The position numbers were made by a program, and so were the translations under genes. Positions 55,668 to 64,000 of a DNA stretch of 64,000 nucleotides are shown one piece after another. The notes beneath the pieces were generated by a model, which saw nothing but the letters and a program-made list of their open reading frames with translations, did no database searches and was not told the origin of the DNA. The DNA comes from Methylovulum miyakonense HT12. Its GTDB lineage: Bacteria; Pseudomonadota; Gammaproteobacteria; Methylococcales; Methylomonadaceae. The stretch is from assembly GCF_000384075.1 (NCBI RefSeq), contig NZ_KB913025.1:4596187-4660186 (forward strand), written 5' to 3'. Each line of letters opens with the position of its first letter. The stretch's first letter is position 1.

Positions 55668-57937
55668 ACAGCAGCGGCGCTCAGCACGCTTCAGTTCTGA
55701 AGAAAAAGCGAAGCGGCCTGTGGTTCGGAACCAACCTGACGCAATTCCTGACAGCCGAACTTCAGGATTTTCCAGGGCGGCGCGTCGCTGCATTACGCCT
55801 GTTCATCGTGTCGCTGAGCATCGCCCTGGCCAGCCAAACCCTGCATGTGCCGCCGTTGGGGGCGATTGCGCTGCTGATTTGCCTGAGTTACGACGCCTAT
55901 GCGAATGCTGGCCAATCGCTGGCGTTCGGGATGCGCCAACTGGGCTATATCATCGTCACCACCCTAATTTCGGTATTCACGCTGATGTTTGCCGGCAATG
56001 ACGCCTGGCTGTTGCTGCCCCTGTCTTTCACCGTATTGGCTTTGGCCCTGTTCCATGCCCGCCTGATCGCCTGGCCCACCGGCATCGCGCTATGGTATTC
56101 GGTGGCGGTGCTGTACAACCCCGGCACTCCCGAACAGGCGATCTACAACGCCTTGTGGAATATCCCGATCATCGGCGTGCTGGCGATCGGCTCCTGGACG
56201 GTGGTGCATCTGGCCATCAAACCACAAGACCCGCTCAAACAATTGAAGGCGGGTATCGCGGTGCAGCTGGCGGCGGTGGAATCTATTTTAAACACGCGCC
56301 TGGCTGACAGTGGCGTGAATGTCCATGCACAGGCGATCCCGAAGCCCTCCAGTGCCGGCAGCTTAGGCAAGATGCTGGCATTGCTGGGGAACGCGGAACT
56401 GGTGCATCCTTCTATCAATAAACGGCACGACACGTATCGTGCTCTGCTGCTGGAAATCGACGGCCTACGGCAGATGGCCATCTGGCTGGACCAGGTCTTG
56501 GAGGCGGAATATCGCGCCCAACCGATGAACCAGGAAAAATTAAACGTCTACTTGGCCATGCAAAGCGCCTGCGCAACGCTGCGGCAAGGCATGGAAGAAT
56601 GGCGCGACGTTTCCGGACACATAGCGGCGCTGCTGACCGATGAAGTGCTGCACGGTTATTCGCTGCAAACCAACCCTTCGCTACTGGCGGCCATTTGGCG
56701 CGCGCTGCAGCGGATTGCCGGGCTGTTGCATGACTTGCATCTGCCAGTGCCTGACATAAAAACGCCGGATACCGAAACGGACGACAGTGAAGCGGAAGGC
56801 TGGTTTCCTGCTTGGTTTGGCTATGACTTCTGGGCCGCCCATGCCGACAGCCTGCAATTCGGGATCAAGTTTTCCCTGGGCGCGATACTCTGCACGCTGA
56901 TCGTGGAAAGCCTGGGCTGGCCAGCTATCAACACCGCCATACCCACCTGTCTGGTCGCCGCACAAACCAGCCTTGGCGCCGACTACCGGCTGTCGCTATT
57001 GCGTTTGTCGGGAGCCGTTGCGGGCGGGCTGTGCGCCTATTTTTATGTGCTGGTGTTCCAGTCCCAGCTCGACACCATCGCCGGCTTTGCACTGGCAACG
57101 GCCCCGTTTTGGGCTTTGGCGGCCTGGATTTCGGCGGGTAGCGAGCGTATCGCTTACCTGGGCCGGCAGCTTGGGTTTTCATTTGCGATGTTCGTTTTGC
57201 ATGATTTCGGCCCGGTCACCGACCTCTACCTGCCGCGCGACCGGGTTGCCGGGATTTTGCTGGGCATTATCGTGATGGGGCTGCTCGACTATGCGCTGTG
57301 GCCGCGGCGTTCGATTGCGCTGGCCCGCCACCATAGCGTAACGGCATTGCACACGCTCGCCAGACTCACCGCCCGGTTGCCGGATGTGGGTTTATTGCTA
57401 AAATCCACCCTGCCCTTGCGTTTATCGGCAGATAAAGACCTAGCGGCCGCACAGGATCTGGTGGTCCACGCGGTATTGGAACCGGACGCCAGGTTAAGCC
57501 ACAAGCTCTATGAAAGGACGGCGTTAAGTGCGTTGATTGAAGCGGCAAGCAACTTATCCGGCTTGCTACAGATCCGGCGACGCTATCGCTTGCTGAGCGG
57601 CCAGCAATTCAGCAGTTTCCCTGATGAACTGCAACAATATAGCCGCGCTTTCGACGCGGCGTTGGCAAGCGAGCTGGAGAATGCGGCACTGACGCTGCAA
57701 GACGGGCAGCAGGAAACCAGGGCTAAGGCTGCAGACATCCACGGGCTATTGAAACAAAGCTACACGGAGCACCACCGCATAGACAGCTTGCCCGCTGACC
57801 TGGCGCTGGAATGGGAACTGCGCTTTAGGCTAGACCAGCAAATCATGGAACTGGTCGGGCACATCCAAAGCAAGGCCCTGGATTCTGTCTCGTATCGCAT
57901 GAAAGCCAGTCCGGCCAGCACTTCCGCACAACAGTGA
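55664..57937 (+). CDS. FUSC-family inner-membrane efflux protein (MdtO-like)
   Basis: The 757-residue protein has two clusters of membrane helices (about residues 45-190 and 400-540) separated by a soluble region, the layout of fusaric-acid-resistance/AaeB-type transporters. FPGRRVAALRLFIVSLSIAL and, in the second half, FGIKFSLGAILCTLIVESLG with TAIPTCLVAAQTSLGADYRL mark the paired halves. MdtO-type proteins export toxic aromatic compounds with MdtN and MdtP. The gene is coupled to the membrane-fusion gene by an ATGA overlap. Confidence 0.9.
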   Translation: MNSSGAQHASVLKKKRSGLWFGTNLTQFLTAELQDFPGRRVAALRLFIVSLSIALASQTLHVPPLGAIALLICLSYDAYANAGQSLAFGMRQLGYIIVTTLISVFTLMFAGNDAWLLLPLSFTVLALALFHARLIAWPTGIALWYSVAVLYNPGTPEQAIYNALWNIPIIGVLAIGSWTVVHLAIKPQDPLKQLKAGIAVQLAAVESILNTRLADSGVNVHAQAIPKPSSAGSLGKMLALLGNAELVHPSINKRHDTYRALLLEIDGLRQMAIWLDQVLEAEYRAQPMNQEKLNVYLAMQSACATLRQGMEEWRDVSGHIAALLTDEVLHGYSLQTNPSLLAAIWRALQRIAGLLHDLHLPVPDIKTPDTETDDSEAEGWFPAWFGYDFWAAHADSLQFGIKFSLGAILCTLIVESLGWPAINTAIPTCLVAAQTSLGADYRLSLLRLSGAVAGGLCAYFYVLVFQSQLDTIAGFALATAPFWALAAWISAGSERIAYLGRQLGFSFAMFVLHDFGPVTDLYLPRDRVAGILLGIIVMGLLDYALWPRRSIALARHHSVTALHTLARLTARLPDVGLLLKSTLPLRLSADKDLAAAQDLVVHAVLEPDARLSHKLYERTALSALIEAASNLSGLLQIRRRYRLLSGQQFSSFPDELQQYSRAFDAALASELENAALTLQDGQQETRAKAADIHGLLKQSYTEHHRIDSLPADLALEWELRFRLDQQIMELVGHIQSKALDSVSYRMKASPASTSAQQ

Positions 57938-58086
57938 CCTTGCGTTACGTAGCATCCCCCTCGCTATAAAAACAACACCTTAATTGGCATTCCCTTGGGA
58001 GGGGCCATATCTGGAGCCCGCCTGGCCAATCCCCTGGCTTCCCGGTCAAGCGGGGCGCCCAATATGGCGGCCTTACTTCCCCAAAC

Positions 58087-58249
58087 CTAGTGCCCAGTCA
58101 CTGTTGAATTGTCAGTGTCAATTGCGTAGGGGCGAGCGGTTGCCCGCCTGACTGCTGCGGATGTTGGCACAGGCCATAAACAAGGCGGACAACCGTCCGC
58201 CCCTACCGATTTAGATTGGCCCGACAAAAAATCAGTGACTAAGCACTAG
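58087..58249. mobile_element. Miniature inverted-repeat element, copy 1 (163 bp)
   Basis: The ends CTAGTGCCCAGTCACTG (58087-58103) and the complement of CTAGTGCTTAGTCACTG (58233-58249) form 17-base terminal inverted repeats with two mismatches. Inside lies a GTAG-headed palindrome pair (58126 to 58206): GTAGGGGCGAGCGGTTG...CCGCC and its near-complement. There is no coding capacity. A second copy is at 63786-63939. I cannot see clear target duplications. Confidence 0.85.
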
Positions 58250-58267
58250 GCCTTGTAAACCTTGGGG

Positions 58268-59032
58268 CTAAAGCTCAATGTCAATGCCAACCGGGCAATG
58301 GTCCGATCCGGTAATGTCCGGCAGGATAAACGCCTGCCGGACTTTTTCGGCCAGCGCGACGCTAGCTAGGACATAGTCTATCCGCCACCCGACATTCTTT
58401 GCCCTGGCGCCTGCGCGGAAACTCCACCAGCTATAAGCGACGGTGTCCGGATGGGAATGCCGGAAGGTGTCAACCAACCCGGCGTCCAGGAAACGGCTGA
58501 AACCGTCGATTTCGACTTGGGTGTAGCCGGATGATTTATTGTAATTCGCCTTGGGGCGGGCGATGTCGATTTCCCGGTGCGCGACATTAAAATCACCGCA
58601 GGCGACCAATGGTTTTTGGCTTTGCAGTTGCCGGCAATAGGCCAGAAAATCCGTATCCCAGCTTTGCCGGTAATCTAGCCGGGCCAAGGCCTCGCCCGAA
58701 TTCGGCACATAGACGTCGAGCAAAAAAAACTTTTCAAATTCGGCGACGATCACCCGCCCTTCCCGATCATGCCCGGCAATGCCCATATCGTTGATGACTT
58801 GCAGCGGCTCTTGCCGGGATAAAATCGCCACGCCGGAATAGCCCTTGCGTTCGGCGCAATTGGAATAGATGTGGTAACCATCAATTCCGGCCAAGGCCTT
58901 AGCGACCTGATCGGCCTGGGCCTTGGTTTCCTGCAACAGGATACAGTCGGCATCTAGCCGTGCGAGCGTTTCGGCAAAGCCTTTGCCTTGTACCGAGCGG
59001 ATGCCGTTGACATTCCAGGAGACTATTTTCAT
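58268..59032 (-). CDS. xth: Exodeoxyribonuclease III
   Basis: Xth is the AP endonuclease and 3'-5' exonuclease of base-excision repair. The 254-residue protein begins MKIVSWNVNGIRSVQGKGF with the metal-binding Asn. It has DCILLQETKAQADQVAKALA (catalytic Glu), LLDVYVPNSGE, VACGDFNVAHREIDIARPKA, GWRIDYVLASVALAEKVRQA and the terminal SDHCPVGIDIEL with the catalytic Asp-His. It is complete. It is flanked by the miniature element and a long repeat-rich gap. Confidence 0.95.
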   Translation of the reverse strand: MKIVSWNVNGIRSVQGKGFAETLARLDADCILLQETKAQADQVAKALAGIDGYHIYSNCAERKGYSGVAILSRQEPLQVINDMGIAGHDREGRVIVAEFEKFFLLDVYVPNSGEALARLDYRQSWDTDFLAYCRQLQSQKPLVACGDFNVAHREIDIARPKANYNKSSGYTQVEIDGFSRFLDAGLVDTFRHSHPDTVAYSWWSFRAGARAKNVGWRIDYVLASVALAEKVRQAFILPDITGSDHCPVGIDIEL

Positions 59033-59803
59033 GCGATGACCCGTCTGATGCGATTAAAATTAGGCCTCCGTAAAGGCCGCTGGGGTTGCCATTCTAACCC
59101 TAGGCCTTTCTGCTAACCAGCCGTTTCCGGCTTGGTTTTTCAAGAGGCCCGCCGCCCTCCCGAAAGTTCTTTTGGCTTCGGGGCTTGCCATGGGGGAGAT
59201 TTATGGCGGGCGATGTTATTATAAAAAGGCACGATAAGGCTTTACTTTAGAATTTAAGATCCTACCTATGAACTCACGTTACGCAGTAACGTAGTTATTA
59301 TCCCGTTTGCCGCGTCGAGCACCACAGTATTGGTCGGGACTAGCCCGAATACCCATAGGGCATAAAGGGGTGCGGCAGGGATGCCGCACGGCGGCAAAGG
59401 GGCAGGAAGCCCCTTTTGCCGTCCCCCGACCAATGCGAGGAGCGCAAGACATCAGCGGCAACCGGGCCGCCTTTTCTTTGGATACTTTCTTTTCGACTGC
59501 ATGGATGCAGGAGGTAGGGCAACGCAGGAGCAGTTGTCGAGGCGGAGCAAAAGAAAGTATCTCGCCTTCGGGTGCGGGAACCCGGTTAAAAAACATCGCG
59601 ATAGCGACTCTACTTTATTTATTTTCAACTTGCAGAAAAAGTCTACGTAACATCAGCTATGAATATTGGCCAAACAACACTTCAACCACGCCTTCCCGCC
59701 TTGGGTTTAGTGATAGGGCAACAGCGGGGCGCCGAGTTACCGCCCAATGGGACTTTGCCAAGCACACCGGCTGGATTCAATTAATTTTTACGGCAATTGA
59801 TAT
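59033..59803. repeat. 770-base gap with nested inverted repeats
   Basis: No gene is convincing here; a 218-codon plus-strand frame is read through the repeats and looks false. Structures seen are: CGTTAC-GCA-GTAACG at 59277-59291; outer arms ATTGGTCGGG / CCCGACCAAT (59329-59338, 59425-59434), enclosing the hairpins GTGCGGCA-GGGA-TGCCGCAC (59370-59389) and CGGCAAAGGGGC / GCCCCTTTTGCCG (59392-59421); and GATACTTTCTTTT / AAAAGAAAGTATC (59481-59493, 59549-59561). The folding suggests a repeat element or a structured RNA. Confidence 0.6.
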
Positions 59804-62800
59804 ATGGCTTATATGCGGTCGGTTATTAAGCACGCTTGGCTCGCGTGGGCATTGCTCGTTTTGGGGCTGCTGGCCACTGTTTTTGGCAGCCTCCGGATCA
59901 AACAGGGCATTGAGGAGACTGCGGCGCAGCATTTTTCCTTCACCTGCGACCAAGTTACCCTGAAGATCCAAGAACGCCTTGGGGCTTACGCCTTAACCCT
60001 ACGTGGGGGCGCCGCCCTTTTCGACGCATCAAAAGAGGTGTCCCGCCAAGAATGGCAAGCCTATACGGAAACCTTGCGGGCGGAGGACAGCATTCCCGGC
60101 GTACAGGGCATTGGTTTTGCGCAAGCCATCGCACCGGCCCAACTGGCTAGCCACATCGCCCGCATCCGTAAGGAAGGGTTTCCCGGATACAGCGTACGCC
60201 CGGCGGGCAAACGCGACCTCTACACCTCAATCATTTACCTCGAACCCTTCCGCGACCGCAACCTGCGCGCCTTCGGTTACGACATGTTCTCCGAACCGGT
60301 GCGGCGTGCCGCCATGGAGCAGGCACGCGACACTGGCGAAGCGGCCTTGTCCGGCAAGGTGGAGCTAGTGCAGGAAACGGGCACTGAAGTACAGGCGGGC
60401 ACGCTGATGTATGTCCCCGCCTATCACAAAAACATGCCTCACGGCACCATCGCACAGAAACGGGCGGCGCTCATCGGATGGGTTTATAGCCCCTACCGGA
60501 TGAATGACCTGATGACCGGGATTTTGGGCGACTGGGAACACCGTGAAGGCCAGGCTATCCGTTTGCAAATTTATGATGGCCCGCAGGCAACGCCTTCCGC
60601 CTTGCTGTTCACAAACAAGGCCGCCCCAGCCGCTGACCCGCATAGTTTGCCCCAACAACAACGCATCCTCGATTTCAATGGCCACCGGTGGCTAATGGCT
60701 TTTGAACGCAAGGGCATGGCATTCGGTATCGGCTACGCAAACGCATGGGCCGCCCTGGCGGGCGGGTGCTCACTGAGCTGCCTGCTATTCGGCTTAATGC
60801 GTTCGGTGGTCAACACCCAAACCAACGCCGCCCGCATCGCCAACAACCTGACCCAAGAACTCAGACGCCACGGGCAATTGCTGGAAGAAAGCGAATACCG
60901 CTGGCGGTTCGCGCTCGAAGGTTCCGGGGATGGCGTCTGGGACTGGAACTTGGCAAACAACACAGTGTTCTTTTCCAAACAGTGGAAGGGGATGCTCGGT
61001 TTTGCCGAAGATGAGCTAGGCGACAGCCTGGACGAATGGGAAAAACGCATCCACCCTGATGATAAGGCTGATATTTTGGCCATCGTACAAGCGTACCTTG
61101 ATGGCAAGACCCCCATTTATATCAGCGAACATCGGGTCAGCTGCAAAGATGGCAGTTGGAAATGGGTGCTTGACCGTGGCATGGTGGTGAGCCGCCGTGA
61201 CGACGGCACGCCTTTGCGCATGATTGGTACGCATACGGACATCACCGGGCGCAAATCACTGGAAGATACGCTACGGCAAAACCAAACCGAACTGCAAGAA
61301 GCGCAGCGCATAGCCCAAGTAGGCAGTTGGCATATGGATCTGGCCACAAACCAAGTCCGTTGGTCAAATGAGCTGTACCGGATGCTTGGCCTCGACCCCA
61401 AGTCGCCACTGCCAGATTTCACCCAACATTCCTGGCTGTTTGCCCCCCAGAGTTGGGAACGCTTGGCCACCGCCGTAAACCGGGCCAAAGACCTGGGGGC
61501 ACCCTACGAACTTGAGCTGGAGACGGTCAGGGCTGACGGGACACATGGCTGGATACTGACCCGTGGCGAGGCTATCCGTGATGGCCATGGCGCCATTACC
61601 GGGCTCCATGGCGTAGCGGCCGACATCACCGAACGCAAACAAGCCGAGCTGATGTTGCAGGCCGCACATACGGAAACCCAACGGTTCCGCAATGCGCTGG
61701 ATTATGTTTCCTCATTCATCTACATGAAAGACACCGAATTCCGTTATGTTTACGCCAACCGCTCCACGTTGGAACTGTTCGGATGCTCGGCGGAAGCATT
61801 GGTGGGCTCCGACGACACCCGGTTTTTCCCCACCGACACGGTAAGGCGGTTGCGGGAGATTGACCGGCGCGTCTTCAAGGGCGAGCAGACGACGGAGGAG
61901 GTTGAGGTTGCCTATGCCGAGGGTGTCCGACGGGTATATTTGGAGATCAAGACACCGATTTACGAACACGCCGATGACAAAACGGTCTGGGGCTTGTTGG
62001 GCATATCAACCGATATTACTGCAATTAAGGAGCACGAACAGTATCTGGAACATATCGCCCATTATGACGTGCTCACCGGCCTGCCTAACCGTGTGCTGCT
62101 GGCGGACCGTTTGCATCAGTCCATGGCCCAAACCCAGCGGCGCGGGCTGCAGCTGGCGGTGGCCTATATTGACCTGGACGGCTTCAAGGTGATCAATGAC
62201 CGCCACGGGCATGATGCCGGTGACCAACTACTGATGAACGTGGCCATACACATGAAACAGGCCTTGCGTGAAGGCGACACGCTCGCCCGTCTGGGTGGCG
62301 ACGAGTTTGTCGCCGTGCTGCTTGACCTGCCCGACACCGGAACCAGCGCGCCGATGCTGGCCCGGCTGCTTCACGCAGCGGCCGTCCCCGTGCAGCTGGG
62401 CGGCTCGGCCCTCCAGGTGTCGGCCAGTATCGGTGTCACCTTCTACCCGCAGGAAGGGGACGTGGATGCGGACCATCTGCTGCGCCAAGCTGACCAAGCC
62501 ATGTACCAGGCCAAGCTGGCAGGCAAGAATAGTTACCATATTTTTGACACCGAGCAAGACCGCCTTGCCCGTGGCCACCATGAAAGCCTGGAACATATCC
62601 GGCGCGCCCTGGCGGGACGGGAGTTCGTGCTGTATTACCAACCCAAAGTTAACCTGCGCACAGGCAAGGTCATTGGGGCCGAGGCGCTGATCCGTTGGCA
62701 ACATCCAGACCGGGGGCTGTTATTGCCGTCGGTGTTTTTGCCGGTGGTGGAAGAGCATCCGTTGGCCATCGAACTTGGCGAATGGGTGCTCGATAGCGCA

Positions 62801-63766
62801 TTGGCCCAGATGGAACGCTGGCAGGCAGAAGCCGGGCTGGATCTTCGGGTCAGCGTCAATATCGGCGCCCGCCAATTGCAGCAACTTAATTTTGCCGAAC
62901 GGCTGGCCAGCCTGCTGGCGGCACACCCGAAAGTCAAGCCATCCTCACTTGAACTGGAAGTGTTGGAAACCAGTGCGCTCGCGGATTTGGCCCTGGTTTG
63001 CCGGGTGATGGAAGACTGCCGCAGCCTAGGCGTGAGTTTTGCCTTGGACGATTTTGGCACGGGCTATTCATCGTTAACCTACCTCAAACGCCTATCGGCT
63101 GACATGATAAAAATTGACCAAAGTTTCGTGCGCGATATGCTGGACGATCCTGAAGACCTGGCTATTTTGGAAGGCGTCTTGGGGCTGGCGACCGCGTTCC
63201 GCCGGCAAATCATCGCCGAGGGCGTGGAAACCGTGGAGCATGGGGAAATGCTGTTGCAACTGGGTTGCGATCTCGCCCAAGGCTATGGCATTTCCCGTCC
63301 CATGCCGGCCCACGAACTCCCCGGATGGATTGCCGCTTGGCGGCCCGACCCACGTTGGTTTGGCCTCAAGGCCATCAGCCGTGATGACTTGCCGCTACTG
63401 TATGCGGGAGTCGAGCTGCGTGCTTGGATCCGGGCCTTTGAAGCCTCACTCACCGACGGTCGGGATACCCCACCGCTCGACCATCACCAGTGCCGTTTTG
63501 GTATGTGGCTGGATTCCGGCGGCTTAGCTGACAAAGGCCCGCAGCCCACCCTCCAGGCCATCACTTCATTACACCAGCGGGTGCACGAATTGGCGGCGGA
63601 ACTTGACCATCTCAAGAACCAAGGCCAGAACCAACAAGCCCTGGCAAGGCTCAATGAACTTCACCTTCTTAGGGACGCGCTGCTTAAACATTTTCAAGCA
63701 CTGCTGGACAAACAGCCAGGCCCGGACGGCGGGCCTGGCTGGCAAGGCGGCCCAACTCAACACTGA
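59804..63766 (+). CDS. Membrane sensor: CHASE, PAS repeats, GGDEF, EAL and C-terminal zinc-binding CZB domain
   Basis: This 1320-residue protein should both make and break cyclic di-GMP. TM helix 1 (about 12-31) and TM 2 (about 310-330) enclose a periplasmic CHASE domain (RGGAALFDASKEVSRQEWQA, IGFAQAI). Three PAS segments follow: about 355-470 (GDGVWDWNLANNTVFFSKQW), 480-610 and 625-735 (NALDYVSSFIYMKDTEFRYV). GGDEF (about 745-905) has LARLGGDEFVAVL at about 830 and an inhibitory-site RxxD (REGD) five residues before it. EAL (about 925-1165) keeps EALIRW, DDFGTGYSSL, IKIDQSFV and EGVET, so both domains look active. The C-terminus carries a CZB motif (DHHQCRFGMWLDSGG, LHQRVHEL), which in other proteins binds zinc. 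Confidence 0.92.
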   Translation: MAYMRSVIKHAWLAWALLVLGLLATVFGSLRIKQGIEETAAQHFSFTCDQVTLKIQERLGAYALTLRGGAALFDASKEVSRQEWQAYTETLRAEDSIPGVQGIGFAQAIAPAQLASHIARIRKEGFPGYSVRPAGKRDLYTSIIYLEPFRDRNLRAFGYDMFSEPVRRAAMEQARDTGEAALSGKVELVQETGTEVQAGTLMYVPAYHKNMPHGTIAQKRAALIGWVYSPYRMNDLMTGILGDWEHREGQAIRLQIYDGPQATPSALLFTNKAAPAADPHSLPQQQRILDFNGHRWLMAFERKGMAFGIGYANAWAALAGGCSLSCLLFGLMRSVVNTQTNAARIANNLTQELRRHGQLLEESEYRWRFALEGSGDGVWDWNLANNTVFFSKQWKGMLGFAEDELGDSLDEWEKRIHPDDKADILAIVQAYLDGKTPIYISEHRVSCKDGSWKWVLDRGMVVSRRDDGTPLRMIGTHTDITGRKSLEDTLRQNQTELQEAQRIAQVGSWHMDLATNQVRWSNELYRMLGLDPKSPLPDFTQHSWLFAPQSWERLATAVNRAKDLGAPYELELETVRADGTHGWILTRGEAIRDGHGAITGLHGVAADITERKQAELMLQAAHTETQRFRNALDYVSSFIYMKDTEFRYVYANRSTLELFGCSAEALVGSDDTRFFPTDTVRRLREIDRRVFKGEQTTEEVEVAYAEGVRRVYLEIKTPIYEHADDKTVWGLLGISTDITAIKEHEQYLEHIAHYDVLTGLPNRVLLADRLHQSMAQTQRRGLQLAVAYIDLDGFKVINDRHGHDAGDQLLMNVAIHMKQALREGDTLARLGGDEFVAVLLDLPDTGTSAPMLARLLHAAAVPVQLGGSALQVSASIGVTFYPQEGDVDADHLLRQADQAMYQAKLAGKNSYHIFDTEQDRLARGHHESLEHIRRALAGREFVLYYQPKVNLRTGKVIGAEALIRWQHPDRGLLLPSVFLPVVEEHPLAIELGEWVLDSALAQMERWQAEAGLDLRVSVNIGARQLQQLNFAERLASLLAAHPKVKPSSLELEVLETSALADLALVCRVMEDCRSLGVSFALDDFGTGYSSLTYLKRLSADMIKIDQSFVRDMLDDPEDLAILEGVLGLATAFRRQIIAEGVETVEHGEMLLQLGCDLAQGYGISRPMPAHELPGWIAAWRPDPRWFGLKAISRDDLPLLYAGVELRAWIRAFEASLTDGRDTPPLDHHQCRFGMWLDSGGLADKGPQPTLQAITSLHQRVHELAAELDHLKNQGQNQQALARLNELHLLRDALLKHFQALLDKQPGPDGGPGWQGGPTQH

Positions 63767-63785
63767 TCCTGCCCGCCTGTAGCCC

Positions 63786-63939
63786 CTAGTACCCAGTCAC
63801 TGTTGAATTGTCAGTGTTATGGTGAGCGGTTGCCCGCCTGACTGCTGCGGATGTTGGCACAGGCCATAAACAAGGCGGACAACCGTCCGCCCCTACCGAT
63901 TTAGATTGGCCCGACAAAAAACCAGTGACTGGGCACGAG
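63786..63939. mobile_element. Miniature inverted-repeat element, copy 2 (154 bp)
   Basis: Same element as at 58087-58249 and in the same orientation. The ends are CTAGTACCCAGTCACTG and the complement of CTCGTGCCCAGTCACTG. The long central part is identical to copy 1, but the left part lacks nine bases around the left GTAG head. It starts 20 bases after the stop of the large GGDEF/EAL gene. Confidence 0.85.
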
Positions 63940-64000
63940 TGACATGGGGCGCATGGGGCATTGCTGCCGCCCCAGCCCTTACCGGTACTTAATCTCCACA

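Noticed and set aside
59307-59963. 218-codon plus-strand frame between xth and the GGDEF/EAL gene
   Set aside because: It reads through several inverted repeats and overlaps the start of the real GGDEF/EAL gene in another frame.
58087-63939. Composite transposon made of two flanking MITE copies
   Set aside because: The genes inside (xth and a signalling protein) look native, and no transposase or flanking target duplication is visible.

Overview
The window is a gammaproteobacterial chromosome segment. Evidence: core genes in a gammaproteobacterial style (pyrG, kdsA, eno and ftsB on one strand; hda next to a DUF2069 gene; ubiA; trkA-trkH; rep; nrtR-controlled NAD genes). Several Uma2-family genes and many GTAG-headed palindromic repeats fit Methylococcales-type methanotrophs, but no methane or methanol oxidation gene is present, so that placement is only an inference.

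Layout. (1) 1-6.2 kb: a type I restriction-modification operon (hsdR, cut by the window edge; hsdM; hsdS) with a Phd/VapC toxin-antitoxin pair and a DUF1016/PDDEXK nuclease gene inside it. hsdS carries a REP-type repeat doublet inside its reading frame. (2) 6.5-12.4 kb: tRNA-Arg(CCG), rep helicase, a potassium channel with a separate RCK protein, and a DUF3095 gene. (3) 12.4-26.4 kb, mostly minus strand: a SanA-like gene with an exact 30-codon tandem duplication, ftsB, eno, kdsA and pyrG with three Uma2 genes and an orphan gene set among them; trkA plus a trkH broken at a run of nine G; a fourth Uma2 gene; ubiA; then wrbA-like, DUF2069 and hda on the plus strand. (4) 26.4-40.0 kb: an accessory organosulfur island with a FadL-type porin, a frameshifted amidohydrolase, FMN reductase, two acyl-CoA-dehydrogenase-like flavoproteins, OsmC, dimethylsulfone monooxygenase SfnG, RibBA, alkanesulfonate monooxygenase SsuD, MetY and an SfnR-type sigma-54 activator. 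(5) 40.2-48.4 kb: a resolvase remnant, an orphan gene, a NAD salvage operon (nadM-Nudix, nadE, pncB, pncA-like) divergent from nrtR, and an IS256 remnant. (6) 48.6-64 kb: an NCS2 permease, DUF3455, SDR, sodB, an MdtNOP/YtcA-type efflux set, xth, and a 1320-residue CHASE-PAS-GGDEF-EAL-CZB protein, with two copies of a miniature inverted-repeat element flanking the last two genes.

How the genes work together. The sulfur island reads as a sulfate-starvation programme. SfnG and an acyl-CoA-dehydrogenase-like partner would oxidise dimethylsulfone to methanesulfonate, and SsuD would release sulfite. The FMN reductase supplies FMNH2, RibBA supplies the flavin precursor, and MetY fixes sulfide into homocysteine. 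Three sigma-54 (-24/-12) promoter matches lie in the island: one before the porin, and a divergent pair before the amidohydrolase and the FMN reductase. The same 18-base palindrome, ATTGCCGCTANNGCGGCA, sits upstream of all three and is the best candidate binding site for the local SfnR-type activator. This previously unlabelled sigma-54 regulon, which draws a FadL porin into sulfone use, is the most interesting signal found.

Limits: positions, motifs and frameshifts were read by eye. Family assignments rest on recognised motifs, not on database searches.
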